From Henckelia pumila (Eukaryota > Streptophyta > Magnoliopsida > Lamiales > Gesneriaceae), in assembly GCF_033568475.1 (NCBI RefSeq), contig NC_133122.1, positions 142,545,402 to 142,609,401 of the forward strand: DNA of 64,000 bases, given 5' to 3'. Position 1 is the first letter of the stretch. Every line of letters starts with the position of its first letter. Below, in pieces: positions 35,282-46,898 of the stretch. Position numbers and translations under genes: made by a program. The notes under the pieces were generated by a model. It saw nothing but the letters and a program-made list of their open reading frames with translations, searched no databases and was not told the origin of the DNA.

Positions 35282-37649
35282 TTGCTTAGCTTTTTTAATT
35301 AAGTGTTATATATTTTACTATCAATTTCAAACTTTGGTTATAATGATTTGATCTCTAATTAGTTATTGAAGTGAGAACATTATGTCTTTAATTTTTTCTC
35401 TTTACGATCGATTTTTGGTATCTAATCGATGCTTTTATGTTTTACACCTTGGATTTAAAACAATAACATATGTTATATATTTGTCGAGAAATGTAAAAAA
35501 AATACATTGATTTTTAATAAACCGTAAGACTGAGCGTTTGCATTTTATTAAAAGCTATATATAGTTGATATATAATTATGCAATTCAAATATTTTAATAT
35601 GTGTAACAGTTCAAACACTACATTTTGATTGTTTTACATAGCAAAGAGATAATTATTTTACCCAATAATCTCATTCGCAATAATTATGCTCGCAATCAAT
35701 GTGAATCGAAGTCATGACCTTCACTTTGATACATATTGTATGGTCGAATGCTTATTGCATTTTCAATAATTATAGTCATTGGTAACAATACTAATCCAAT
35801 ATTTTAAACTATGTTGTATCTCAAACATCATGTTTCGATTGTTCTTCTCAGTATGAATATTTATTGCACTTCATCAAAAGTAATATCTGTTAAATAATAA
35901 TTTTACTTCTATTGATTTGTAAGTTAAAACAGTAATTTATTTGAAAGTTAAAACAATAATTTATTTGAAAGAAAATAATTTTTTTTTAGTTCCATTAACA
36001 CATCACATTTTGCTTTTTAGTCAATTGATTTGTCAAATTTAAGTTTTAATACACTAACTTTTAATTTTGACTATTTTTAATCCAATTGTTGACGTGACAT
36101 CTAATAAGTCAAATTTTTTTTAAGTTGCATCATTATTATAATGCCCATGTCAGTATTTTTCGATGCAAAATAAAGCATTTTCCAGTGTCACCACAACAAT
36201 TAGGTATAAATAGATTAAAATAAAATTTAGTATACAAAAAACAAAATTTAAAAACTTAGTGACCTAAACCTAAAATTTAAAAAGTTAGTGAAAAATAATA
36301 ATAATTTTTTAATTTAAAAGTTTTAGTTGAAGATAAAATTTGATCTTCTATGAATAAAGTGTATATAAATCATATATATTTTTTACGTCTGATAAAACAT
36401 GATGTCTATATGACTTGCTTTGATTTTCAAGTTTTTTGCTCATGCATAATACATTCACAATTTTGTGTATATTTTCTAGCGTATTGAATAACTTTGTTTC
36501 GTTAGTTTTGAAAATCAAATTTAATATACATTGAATAATATTTAGCATATAAAATAATTAATGTCCTAACAAAAATACAATACAAAATAAATTTTTCTAA
36601 CATAAACTCTTATGTTAAAGTATTAACAAATTTATGCCAAAAAATTAATTTAGTCGTACAATTATTTATTTAATTAATGATAAACATAATTGTTTCATAA
36701 TTTTGTCATAATCTTATTTTAAAATAAAAAATATTAATATGTAAATGTCTCTTTTTTTTTTTTTTTCCTTTTTCTGAAAAATCATATACATATAATATGC
36801 AATAATCAAGGTAAACTTTTTTTATTTCTTCAAATCTTGTAATATTTTTTTTCAGTGAACTATCATAGTTAGATTACATAGTCATCACCATTAGTTTTAT
36901 AATATTATTCCTACAATCTAGAATACCAAAAATTTTAGTTAGATTACTAAATTAAAAAAAAATAAACGAATTAAAACGAATTGATTGGATAAAATATGAG
37001 AATATCTTTCATTTATATGTGAAATATAGTCTCAATTATTTATGATCTGATTTACTTGTCTTGAACCAGATAACTAAATTAATGATTCTATTCATTTTTT
37101 TGGCGAAACTATAATGACCGAAATATTATGTTAAAAAGTTTATAAGACTAAAACAAAGCGATGATGATAAATGTTGAAAGTAAGTTGTAAAATTAATATA
37201 TATTTTTAGATTAAAATAGCTTTAAATTAATAAAATTTAACTTTAGAACATGAATTAAATATTAATAATTAATTCACATAAATAAATAAATAGACATAAA
37301 TTAAATACTCATTGAAAAGCTACAAAATGACATAAAATAACTTTGAAAATGACAAAAAGTTAGTCATTAAATGAAATAAAATAAATAAAAAACTGTAAAT
37401 TCATAACTAAATAATCACTTTTATATAAATAAATATTATATTATAATGTAGTTCAAACATCAACATGAAAATTGGTTATAATTATATATTTTTTAATTTG
37501 GACAAAAAAATATCAGTGTTGATTACACTTTTAGTTCAATACTAAAATATTTTTAATCCCAAATTTTTTTTAAAGGATTACATAGTTAGTTATCACCATT
37601 ATTTTTGTAGCCCCCCTTCTTAAAAAATGAAATTCCAAATATTTTTGTT

Positions 37650-38844
37650 AGCTTACCAAATGCAAAAAAATAAACTAATTGATTGAATAAAAGAAGGTAA
37701 TACATTTCTAATACAAGTGAAATAAAATCTCGATTTATGATATGATTTTATTTATTTTTAACAAGTCGATAAAAGTTAATAACTCGATTGAAATTTTTTG
37801 TTTTCTAAAAGTTTAATACTAAATTATGTTAAAAATTTAAAAGACTAAAAACATAGCGATGAAGATAAAACTTGAAAGTAAGGTAAAAAAATTAATAAAT
37901 TTTTTAGATTTATAGACAAATTAAAAATATTCCTTTCAATTGTTAAAACTTTCTTTTCGAACATGAATTAAATATTAGCAATTAATTTTATCTACAATAA
38001 ATACATAGATATATACAAATTAAATACTTATTGAACAAAACTATACAATGAATAAAAAAACTTCAAAAACCTTAAAAATGACAAAACTAATTATTAAATT
38101 CATAAATAAAGTGCTACTTTTACCTTCGATTTGATAAAAAGTATAAATGTTGTTGATTAAACTTTTAGTTTATCACTGAAATATTTTTGGTCCTTAAAGT
38201 TTTCTAAGATATTACTTAGTTAGGCATCATTGTTAATTTTATAGTTATTCTTCCTAAAAACAGGAATACAAGAAATTTTAATTAAATTACCAAATTCCAA
38301 AAAAATAAACGAATTGATTGAATAAAGTATGAGATACGTTTCCTATATAAGTAGAATACAATATCGATTTATGATTATGATATGATTCTACTTGTTTAGA
38401 ATCAGATGATTAAAATTAATGATTTGATTTAATTTGTTATTTGTTTAAAAATTTAATAATCAAAATATTATGTTAGAAGAATGAAGACTAAAAGCATAGC
38501 GTTGAAGATAAATGTTGAAAATAATTTCACAAAATTAATAAATTTCTTTGATGTAGAGAAAAAAAATTTAATATAGCTTTCAATTAATAAAGTTAGACTT
38601 TAGATTTCATAACAGGATCTTTAGCATTCACATCAAATTATTAGAATTGTTGTAAACCATACCCGAATCCATATTGAAGAATTCGTTTGAATGAAGCCTT
38701 CCACAACCAAATCTTGTTTAATTCTTTACCGATCAATCGCACAGAAACACTCAAACAACCACAATATACACCATTACCAATTGAAAAACAAATTCTAGTC
38801 ATTTTTGCTGCTGTCAATGGATTCTGTGATAGAATGCCTTTTTG
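37650..38844. repeat. Tandem duplication, copy 1 (copy 2 is split by the copia element)
   Basis: The sequence from 37650 (TTAGCTTACCAAATGCAAAA) recurs from about 38850. It then continues on the far side of the copia element from 51238 to about 52125, with near-identity over roughly 900 bp. The copy offset is about 1.2 kb. 38590-38844 is not shared. Confidence 0.75.
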
Positions 38845-38897
38845 TTAGCTTACCAAATGCAAAAAATAAACTAATTGATTAAATAAAAGAGGATAAT

Positions 38898-39978
38898 TGT
38901 TGGGAAATTTAGTTTTGGTATTTACAAAACAAAGCCAAACTACTTAAGCATCTACAGAAAACCAAACTGATATACAGAGGTTGATGACGTCATGATGACC
39001 TACAGATACCTCGACTAAACTGAATCTATCAGTCACGCTAAAGGAACACAATTCAGTTTACCTTGCTAAACTGAATTCATCAGTCCATCCTTACTCAACT
39101 GATTATCTCAGAGATACAAAGCAGTTTACCCTACTAAACTGAATCTATCAGTGTACCATTGCCCAACTGATTGCGCAAATAAATTCACAGTACTTCCGGA
39201 TCAGATCGTTCGTACTCTAACATATCTGCAGAATGTAGTGCCGCGATACTAAGGGAATGTTGACGTCAAAGATCGTTGATGATAGTGACAAATCCGTCGG
39301 GAATAATTTGAATCCTATCTGAAGAACACTTTGAAATTATGACCGTTGCAAACCAAAGCTTATAAATAGGGATCTTGATCAAAGTTCAAAGGGCTGATAT
39401 CTCTGCTATTGCTAAAATTTCAAAGAAGCATCTTACGCTCAAGACTTGATCAAGAAACTCGAAAGCACAAACACTCAAAAGCATCATTCTGACCATTGAA
39501 GGGTCGATCTTTGTGCTAAAATATTTCGAGTTGTATTTATTCTACTGTAAAATCAGTCTAGGACTGAAACCAAGGTGATATACTAGGAGTTCTTGTTTAG
39601 GCAGTGTTTTAGACCTAAATCGGATTGGGTTTGTGCAAATTGCTTGTATAAATCAAAATCTTCTAGTGAATCCTTCCGAGGTGGAAGAAGGGGTGACGTA
39701 GGAGTGTTTGAAATCTCCGAACATCCATAAACAATTTCTTGTGTCATTTCAGTTTACTATCCATCCTCATACTTCATACCTACTCCTAAACTGATTTACA
39801 CCAAGTGTTTTAAATCTGTAGCTTGACATCTTTTCGCACACATTCTGTTTGCCAAACTACATTCGACACTAAGATAAGCCTTGAACTCATTCTTAAATCG
39901 ATCGAGTTCCATTTTACTTAGTTAAAACTGCTTGAAAGTATATTCACCCCCCCTCTAGACTTTCAACCGATCCTAACA
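38898..39978 (+). repeat. 5' LTR of the copia element
   Basis: 1081 bp, TGTTGGGAAATTTAG...GATCCTAACA. It contains TGACGTCA (38985-38992), many CAGTTTA/TAAACTG motifs, and a TATA box TATAAATAGG (39361-39370). Confidence 0.94.
38985..39370 (+). promoter_or_regulatory. LTR promoter: TGACGTCA element and TATA box
   Basis: The perfect palindrome TGACGTCA (38985-38992) is a bZIP/TGA-factor type site. The TATA box TATAAATAGG lies at 39361-39370. Both are conserved in the right LTR (near 50227 and 50604). Transcription would start near 39395, with R/U5 extending to 39978. Confidence 0.6.
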
Positions 39979-39980
39979 AG

Positions 39981-39992
39981 TGGTATCATAGA
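39981..39992 (+). other. Primer binding site of the copia element
   Basis: TGGTATCATAGA lies two bases after the 5' LTR. The first eight bases match the complement of initiator tRNA-Met, and the rest diverges by one substitution from the usual TGGTATCAGAGC. Confidence 0.8.
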
Positions 39993-40026
39993 GGTTATTA
40001 TCTTATTTTTAAAACACTTAAACAAA

Positions 40027-41130
40027 ATGACTTCATTCAGCAAAATTCCTATGTTCTCAAAGGAAGATTTTGATGACTGGAAAATTCGCATGCAAGCACA
40101 TCTATCAGCACTAGACGATGACATGTGGTTTGTTATCACTGACGAACCTCTTGAGATCACAAAAGTCAATACTGCTATAGCCCTCTCTGGAGGTGGTCCA
40201 CAATACATTGAGAAACCTAGAATTGAATGGACTGCTGAAGACAAAAAGAAGGCAAATCTGGACAATGTGTCTAAGGATATCTTGTATAAAACTCTTGACA
40301 AGAATACCTTTAGCAAAATCAAGACATGCAAGACTGAAAAAGAGATTTGGGAAAAGTTGATCCAACTTTGTGAAAGAAATGAACAAACAAAGGTAAACAA
40401 GCTATCTGTAGCTACTCAAAAATTTGACAACATCAAAATGAGACCAGGAGAATCAATGACAAAGTTTGATGAAAGAGTAAGCAGCATTGTTATTGAGCTC
40501 AACGGATTGGGCAAAACATATCCCAACAGGGAAGTCATTCTCAAAGTAATTCGAGGCCTTCCTAAAGAATGTGATGTGAAGACAATGGCCATGAGAGAAT
40601 CGAAGGACCTGAACAAATTAGAATTGCATGACCTGTTTGCAGATCTAAAAGCATATGAATTCGAGTTACAGACTCGAGAGGAAGATCAGTCTACCTCACA
40701 ATTGACCAAGGTCTTGACTGCAGTAAAAATTGAGTCACCGGCCAAATCAAAAAATTCAGCAGAACAACTGAGCAGTGATGCCATGTCCTTGTTTGTAAAG
40801 AAGTTTGGCAAGTTCATCAGAAGAATCCAAGAAGGATCACACAGAAGAAATCTCCAAAAGAAAGATTCAGTTGAAGAACCAAGAAGCTGTTTCAACTGTG
40901 AAAAAACAGAACATTTCATTGCCGATTGCCCCAAACCAAAGAACTTTGACAAAAGAAAAAGTTCAAGGAATGATAGATATATCTCAAGACAGAAGCATGA
41001 AGCATTGGTTGCAAAGGATAGCAAAACCAAGTGGGCAGAAACAGACAGTGATTCAGAGGGATCAAATGGCTCTTCTAGCTCAAGTGATGATGAAGAAGAA
41101 GTCAAATGTCTTATGGCAAACGATCATTAA
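40027..41130 (+). CDS. gag: Copia gag polyprotein (SIRE type)
   Basis: 367 codons from ATG 40027. The N-terminal half is the copia gag (UBN2-like) region, with FSKEDFDDWKIRMQAHL, EIWEKLIQLCERNEQTKVNK, MTKFDERVSSIVIELNGLGK and VILKVIRGLPKECDVKTMAMRES. A zinc knuckle CFNCEKTEHFIADC lies at about residues 289-302; Glu replaces the usual Gly. A Ser/Asp/Glu-rich tail ends at TAA 41128-41130. The frame stays open beyond the stop to 41592, with a coiled coil. The stop therefore separates gag from downstream gag-pol sequence in the same frame, as has been described for SIRE elements. Gag packages the RNA in virus-like particles. Confidence 0.9.
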   Translation: MTSFSKIPMFSKEDFDDWKIRMQAHLSALDDDMWFVITDEPLEITKVNTAIALSGGGPQYIEKPRIEWTAEDKKKANLDNVSKDILYKTLDKNTFSKIKTCKTEKEIWEKLIQLCERNEQTKVNKLSVATQKFDNIKMRPGESMTKFDERVSSIVIELNGLGKTYPNREVILKVIRGLPKECDVKTMAMRESKDLNKLELHDLFADLKAYEFELQTREEDQSTSQLTKVLTAVKIESPAKSKNSAEQLSSDAMSLFVKKFGKFIRRIQEGSHRRNLQKKDSVEEPRSCFNCEKTEHFIADCPKPKNFDKRKSSRNDRYISRQKHEALVAKDSKTKWAETDSDSEGSNGSSSSSDDEEEVKCLMANDH

Positions 41131-42014
41131 CTTCCATCCACCAGTGAACATGTATTTGATTTTGGTTCTGAGAAATTTACCAGAGAAGAACTAATTAAAG
41201 CTCTTCATGATATGACAAATGAATATCATCAACTGTCCTTAGCATTCGATGAAGTCAAAGCCAAGCAAAAGGATCTGCAAGACAACTCAACTGAACTCTC
41301 CTTTGAACAATCAGTTGAGATAAGCTGTCTTGAAACAGAGATTGCTGTGCTCCGAACGAAGAATGAACAGCTCAAGATCGATATCAAGAATCTTACAACA
41401 GAAAAACATAAAATGGATGAAATAATAAGATCATGGAATAAATCTTTGAGCCTGTTGACAGAAATGAATGATTCACAAAGACCACTCCATGACAAAACTG
41501 GTCTTGGTTTTGGTAAGACAGTGGAAACTAGTGAATCAAGTACTCTACCCAAACTGAATATGTGCAAAGGTAAATACATAAACTTTGTATGAGCAGTTAG
41601 GGAACATGAATATGAAAAACCTATTCTGATGACTTGGCAATAAATAGAGCAGATGAACAGAAGAAGATTTGGTATTGGCTTCAATCCTCATGAAACTAAG
41701 GCAGAGATTGCTAAAAGTCCTAAACAGAATAATGCATATCAACCTAATATCATGAGAGGAAATAGAAATCAATACCATAATCAACATCCAGTTCAAAAGC
41801 GATATAGAAATATCAAGGATATTGGAAAAGGCAAACAACATACAGTTTCACAAGCACATTACACGCCACTATATAGAGCATCTAACTTAGTACGTACCTA
41901 TAGGAACAAAGAAACTGGCAAACTAGTTAAAGTATTCCAGGTTTGGGTTCCTAAAGGATTAATCCCTCGTGGACCCAAATAGATATGGGTACCAAAAGTT
42001 ATTCAACCTTGTGA
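41131..42014 (+). pseudogene. Copia gag C-terminal coiled coil and gag-pol linker, interrupted
   Basis: The frame is the same as gag. 41131-41592 encodes a coiled coil (SCLETEIAVLRTKNEQLKID) ending at TGA 41590-41592. 41653-41982 encodes a basic Asn/Gln-rich segment with RTYRNKETGKLVKVFQVWVP, typical of the linker before the SIRE protease. A further TAA lies at 41641-41643, and a frame change occurs near 41980-42015. Confidence 0.75.
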
Positions 42015-45000
42015 ATGCAGGAAGCAGGTATCAAGAAAAAAGAAGAAGAATCATGGTACCTAGACAGTGGATGCTCGAGACACATGACTGGAAATGATAA
42101 ACTATTATCTGAGCTTGTTGAATTCAATGGTCCCATTATCACCTTTGGTGACAACTCAAAGGGTAAGACCGTGGGTAAGGGTAAGATTATCCACGGCAAC
42201 ATTATCATTCAAGATGTCCTATTGGTTGAAACTCTCAAATATAACTTACTCAGCATTAGTCAAATGTGTGACTATGGGCACTCTGTTGAATTTCAAAAGT
42301 TAAACTGCATTATTAAGGATGCCTCTGGTAACATTATTTTGACAGGAAATCGATATGGAAACACTTATAAAGTATGCTGGAATATTCAGTCTAGCAAACC
42401 AGTTTGCCTCGTACCTTCCAATTCTAAGCGCAACTGGATTTGGCACAAGCGACTGAATCATCTTAACTTCAAATCAATTGCCAGTCTGAGTAAGCTCGAG
42501 CTAGTAACAGGACTGCCTAAAATTGATTTTTCAAAAGACAAAGTTTGCTCAGCTTGTCAATATGGGAAGCAAGTTAGGTCATCCTTTAAAAACAAGGGTT
42601 ATAACTCATCTTCCCGATGCTTTGAACTGTTACATATGGACTTATTTGGTCCAATCCCAGTAACAAGCTTAGGGGGAATGAGGTATACACTTGTCATCAT
42701 TAATGATTACTCACGTTTTACCTGGGTCATTTTCTTGAAATCAAAAGACCAAACTGCTTCTCAACTCATAAAAATATTTAAAAGACTATTTAACAAAAAA
42801 TCAAGTAATATTGACAGAATCAGGAGTGACAGAGGAACTGAATTTGTCAATCAAACTTTATCTTCATTTTTAGAGCATTATGGAAACAAACATGAATTCT
42901 CAGCAGCTAGAACACCACAACAAAATGGTGTTGCAGAAAGGAGAAATCGTACTCTTAAAGAAGCCGCGAGAACCATGTTAGTTGACTCCAAGATTTCTCA
43001 AAAATTTTGGGCAGAAGCTGTGAACACTGCTTGCTACACTCAGAACATATCAATGATATGCAAGAAATTTTTTAAAACCCCATATGAGATCTGGAATGGC
43101 AGAAAACCAAATGTATCATACTTTAAGATCTTCGGGAGTAAATGCTTCATTCACAACAATGATAAAAATCATCTGACTGCATTTGATGCAAAGTCAGATG
43201 AGGGTATTTTTCTGGGATATTCCTCAATCAGTAAAGCTTACAGAGTCTTCAACAAAAGAACTCTAAATGTTGAAGAATCAATCCATGTTATTTTTGATGA
43301 AGATCTTACTATTGATGTTGCAACTAATACTCATCAACTCTCAGATCTATTTCAAGAAATACAATTGGACAACGATAATCAGGACGAAAGTGAAGACGAA
43401 GCTTCACCACCCACAAGAACTCTTCAATCTCCTGAACCGGAACTAATTGATCCAGTAGTTGAGGATCTTAACATTGATAAATCATTTGATACTCACCAAA
43501 CTCACACAGTTGAGGATATTGAAGAACAGCACCATGAGACCACAGAGCTTGACCAAAATAACGTAACTAGTCAAGATCCAGAAGCACAAGTGATCAGTGG
43601 AAATCAGTCTAATACTAGACTGAAATGGTCCAAAAAGCATCCAATCAATTCTGTTATTGGTAATCCTTTAGCAGCTCTAAGGACTCGAGGACAAATGATT
43701 AAAGAACTTCTTCACGCAGCCTTTATATCTCAAGAAGAGCCAAAGAAAATTGAAGAAGCATTGGCTGACAGTTGTTGGATAGATGCAATGCAAGAAGAGC
43801 TAAATCAGTTTACTAGAAATGCAGTCTGGGATCTAGTTCCAAGACCAACACATCAATCAGTCATTGGCACTCGATGGGTCTTTAGAAACAAGCTCAATGA
43901 AGAAGGAACTGTGGTTAGAAATAAGGCAAGATTAGTAGCTCAAGGATACAGACAAGAAGAAGGAATTGACTATGACGAAACTTATGCACCAGTAGCTAAC
44001 TGGAAGCAATAAGAATATATCTTGCGTATGCTTCATTCAAGAACTTCAAAGTTTATCAAATGGACGTTAAAAAGTGCTTTCTTGAATGGAAAACTCCAAG
44101 AAGAATTATTTGTTGAACAACCACCAGGATTCACAAATCATCAATTCCCAGATCATGTGTATCATTTAAATAAAGCTCTTTATGGGCTGAAACAGGCTCC
44201 TAGAGCTTGGTATGGCACTCTAACCAAATTTCTTCTTGAACACAAATTTACTATAGGCACAGTTGACAAAACATTGTTCAAATTTACGAAAGGCGATCAC
44301 ACTCTATTAGTTCAAATATATGTTGATGATATCATCTTTGGGTCAACTAACCCCAAATTATGCACTAGATTCTCAAAGCTAATGCAGGAAAAATTCGAGA
44401 TGAGCATGATGGGTGAACTGAATTTCTTTCTTGGATTACAAGTTCGACAAATGGACAATGGAACATTCATAAGCCAAACTAAGTATACCAAAGAATTAAT
44501 CAAAAAGTTTGGTATGGAAAACTGCACGGTTGCAACAACTCACATGGGTGCATCAATCAAACTTGACAAAGACGAAGGAGGAATATCATTTGATGCTACA
44601 ATGTATCGAGGTCTAATAGGGTCATTGCTTTATTTAACAGCCAGTAGACCTGACATTGTTTTTGCAGTATGTTTATGGGCAAGATTTCAATCAAATCCTA
44701 AGCAATCCCACTTCATAGCTGGAAAAAGGATACTGAGGTATCTAAAGGGAACTCAAAATGTTGTCCTATGGTATGCTAAGCACAACTCCTTCAATCTAGT
44801 TGGATACTCAGATGCTGATTATGCTGGATGTAAACTGGATAGAAAAAGTACTAGTGGATCATGTCAATTCCTTGGGGATAGACTGATTTCATGGTTTAGC
44901 AAGAAATAGACATCCATTGCTACATCTACAACAGAAGCTGAATACTTAACCGTAGGAAGTTGTTGTGCTCAACTGCTCTGGATTCAACAACAGTTGAGAG

Positions 45001-45263
45001 ATTATGGAATTAAAGAACATGACTCCCCAATCTTCTGTGATAACACCAGCACAATTGCAATTACTTACAACCCCATTCTTCACTCGAGAACGAAGCATAT
45101 CAAAGTTAAGCATCATTTTATCCGAGATCATACACTCAAGAAGAACATTCGACTGGAGTACATTTCCACAGAGCAACAGACAGCAGACATCTTCGCAAAA
45201 CCTCTCCCAGAGTCTAAGTTTTCTTTATTTCGAAATATTTTAGGACTTATTAATTTAGATTAA
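42015..45263 (+). pseudogene. pol: Copia pol: protease, integrase, reverse transcriptase, RNase H (defective)
   Basis: The protease active site is LDSGCSRHMTG (about 42060). The integrase zinc-binding region starts WHKRLNHLNF, with CSACQYGKQ. The DDE core is HMDLFGP, RSDRGTEF and QNGVAERRNRT. Then IFGSKCFI and the RT entrance region VIGTRWVFRNKL with ARLVAQGYRQEEGIDYDET follow. Two opposite one-base shifts (near 43995 and 44070) put the stretch with the first catalytic Asp out of frame. RT continues with SAFLNGKLQEELFVEQPPGF, ALYGLKQAPRAWY and the YVDDI box (about 44318-44332). RNase H has GYSDADYAGC and LDRKSTSG, then TAG at 44907-44909 where Gln is usual (KKQTS). It then has STTEAEY, FCDNTSTI and QTADIFAKPL, ending at 45261-45263. 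Confidence 0.92.
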
Positions 45264-45387
45264 AATTAGTTTATCCATTGCAACTTGTCTACACAGTTTA
45301 GTATGATCTAAACTGAATTCTCCGCAGCGTCTTTAAACTAACTCTCTGGTGTTATTTTAATTGTTGATAATTCTTTTTTACGCATAT

Positions 45388-45416
45388 TTTAAGGGGGAAT
45401 TTCTTTTGCAGGTTAT
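45388..45416 (+). other. Internal polypurine tract followed by a splice-acceptor-like site
   Basis: AAGGGGGA after the pol stop resembles an internal polypurine tract. It is followed at once by TTTCTTTTGCAG|GT, a strong acceptor consensus. In SIRE-like elements a spliced RNA is a plausible way to express the 3' ORF (inference). Confidence 0.4.
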
Positions 45417-45480
45417 AATATAGACTAACATCAAACAAAATAAATTATAAACAACACATTCAAAATAAAAATGTACTTTA

Positions 45481-46638
45481 TTAATAAACTCCTTTTACAA
45501 TATCTATTTCTATCTCCACAGCCATTTTTAGAAGGCGAAGATGCTCCTCCAAAGGGCCATCTTCCACTTCTTCCAGGCCATGGAGAAGGGTTACCACCCT
45601 TAACTCCTTCTTCAAGAGCAGGAGTTGTATGCCCTCACGACCAAGGACATACGCAGTATTGTTGATTCCAAGCACTTGTTTGTATTTCTCCAGACGTCGC
45701 ACCTCCTCAGGATCAAGTGCATCGGGACCTCTAAACTGCATCCGAATCAGTTTTGCTCGAAGATGAGCAACTTTCTCCTCGACAAAACTCTCATGAGCAA
45801 CCCTTCAACTATCCATTTATTTTGCTTAAATTTATGTTTATTTTCACTTCACTATTTTTCTGTCTTATATAGACTGATAGTCCGGATATCGAAGAGTCTC
45901 TCGCATTTATTATATTCAGAATATAAAAAGTCTCTTACATATAAACTTTCACGAAATAAGGCACTATTTATGACAAAAAAATCTCTGAAATACTGATTGC
46001 ATGTAATCATTACCTGATAACATAGTTTCTCGTGCCCTTTAGTAGTTCAGTTTACCTTCACTTAGTTAACTACATTACACAATATCAGTTTAGGAAAAAT
46101 CAGTTTATGCACCATATCAGTTTAGGAACAATCAGTGAATGAACAAATTCAGTCTAGTTAAATTAACTATTTTATTAAAACTTCAGAATCAAAAAGGTTA
46201 CAATCACACACTTTTTATCTCCCTCATCTTGAGAAAAACTTCATAACTCCAGCTTGTCACCCATGCTCGAAGAGGAACAACAATAGGATCAGTTAGCTCA
46301 TCAGTTGCAATGCGAACCAATGTGATGTACTCTTTACTAAGCATCATATAGAGAATATTTTTATCCTTAAAAATATCTCTGGGTGTAAAAGTATCCAGTG
46401 CTATCATGTAGTAAATTGCCCTTTGAGCTATCTTCTTAGCATCCTCAAATTTTCTCGGAGGAAATTGAGCATGATGATACATATGGAGCTCTTCAATTTT
46501 TAGCCAGACCTTCATTACTTTTTCAAAAACACGTTCTTCAATCTTCCTCTTCTCAGCTTCAAAATATTTGTCGCGACATGCTTCACATGCCACATACGGA
46601 CTTTGACCAAAACCAAACAAGGGAATATTATCACTCAT
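45481..46638 (-). CDS. Antisense two-part ORF of unknown function in the copia 3' region
   Basis: On the minus strand ATG 46638 opens 144 codons (stop 46204-46206) with CEACRDKYFE, a long helical Glu/Lys-rich segment (KVMKVWLKIEELHMYHHAQF) and TDELTDPIVVPLRAW. A second open stretch ending at 45481 encodes an equally protein-like sequence (VEEKVAHLRAKLIRMQFRGP, LDPEEVRRLEKYKQVLGIN, LLLKKELRVVTLLHGLEEVE). A GT donor at 46207 and an AG acceptor at 45803 would join them in phase: exons 46208-46638 and 45481-45802, 250 aa. A TATAAAA box on the minus strand (46671-46677) lies 33 bp upstream of the ATG. I do not recognise the product. Antisense ORFs are known in some large plant LTR elements. The intron is a proposal; the acceptor lacks a good pyrimidine tract. 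Confidence 0.5.
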
Positions 46639-46670
46639 TTTTTTTAGCTATCATATAACAGCTTAACCTT

Positions 46671-46677
46671 TTTTATA
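46671..46677 (-). promoter_or_regulatory. Candidate TATA box of the antisense ORF
   Basis: The reverse complement reads CCTATAAAAAAGG, 33 bp upstream of the antisense ATG at 46638. It lies in the 260-bp spacer between the divergent antisense and sense ORFs. Confidence 0.45.
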
Positions 46678-46898
46678 GGTTTATCTGTAGCGTGTTTAGA
46701 GGGAAATACGTGTACTATCTCCTGCCTTACTATACTATTAGATTTGAATTTTAAATTCCTCTGAAAGCCACGTCATTCCTGTATCGTATTGACCAAGTCT
46801 CCTGTTTTATTTTACAATAACTAAGTTCTTCAAAGAACCCTAAACTTCCGACTAACTTCTCTTCCGATTACTCTATTGATTCACAGGAAAAACTCTCG

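Larger units (their letters stand above)
31380..38897. other. AT-rich intergenic DNA
   Basis: No gene with recognisable domains. It contains long A/T runs, a small candidate peptide ORF (34916-35104), a 46-bp G-box-containing duplication (35189-35281), and degenerate copies of an ATGAATTAAATATTA-type repeat (about 37240-38120). The last kilobase is the tandem duplication into which the copia element inserted. Confidence 0.6.

Noticed and set aside
39963..41105. Long minus-strand ORFs opposite gag (145, 91, 139 codons)
   Set aside because: They are mirror frames of the gag coding sequence with no own signals. Unlike the 46204-46638 ORF they overlap real coding DNA.
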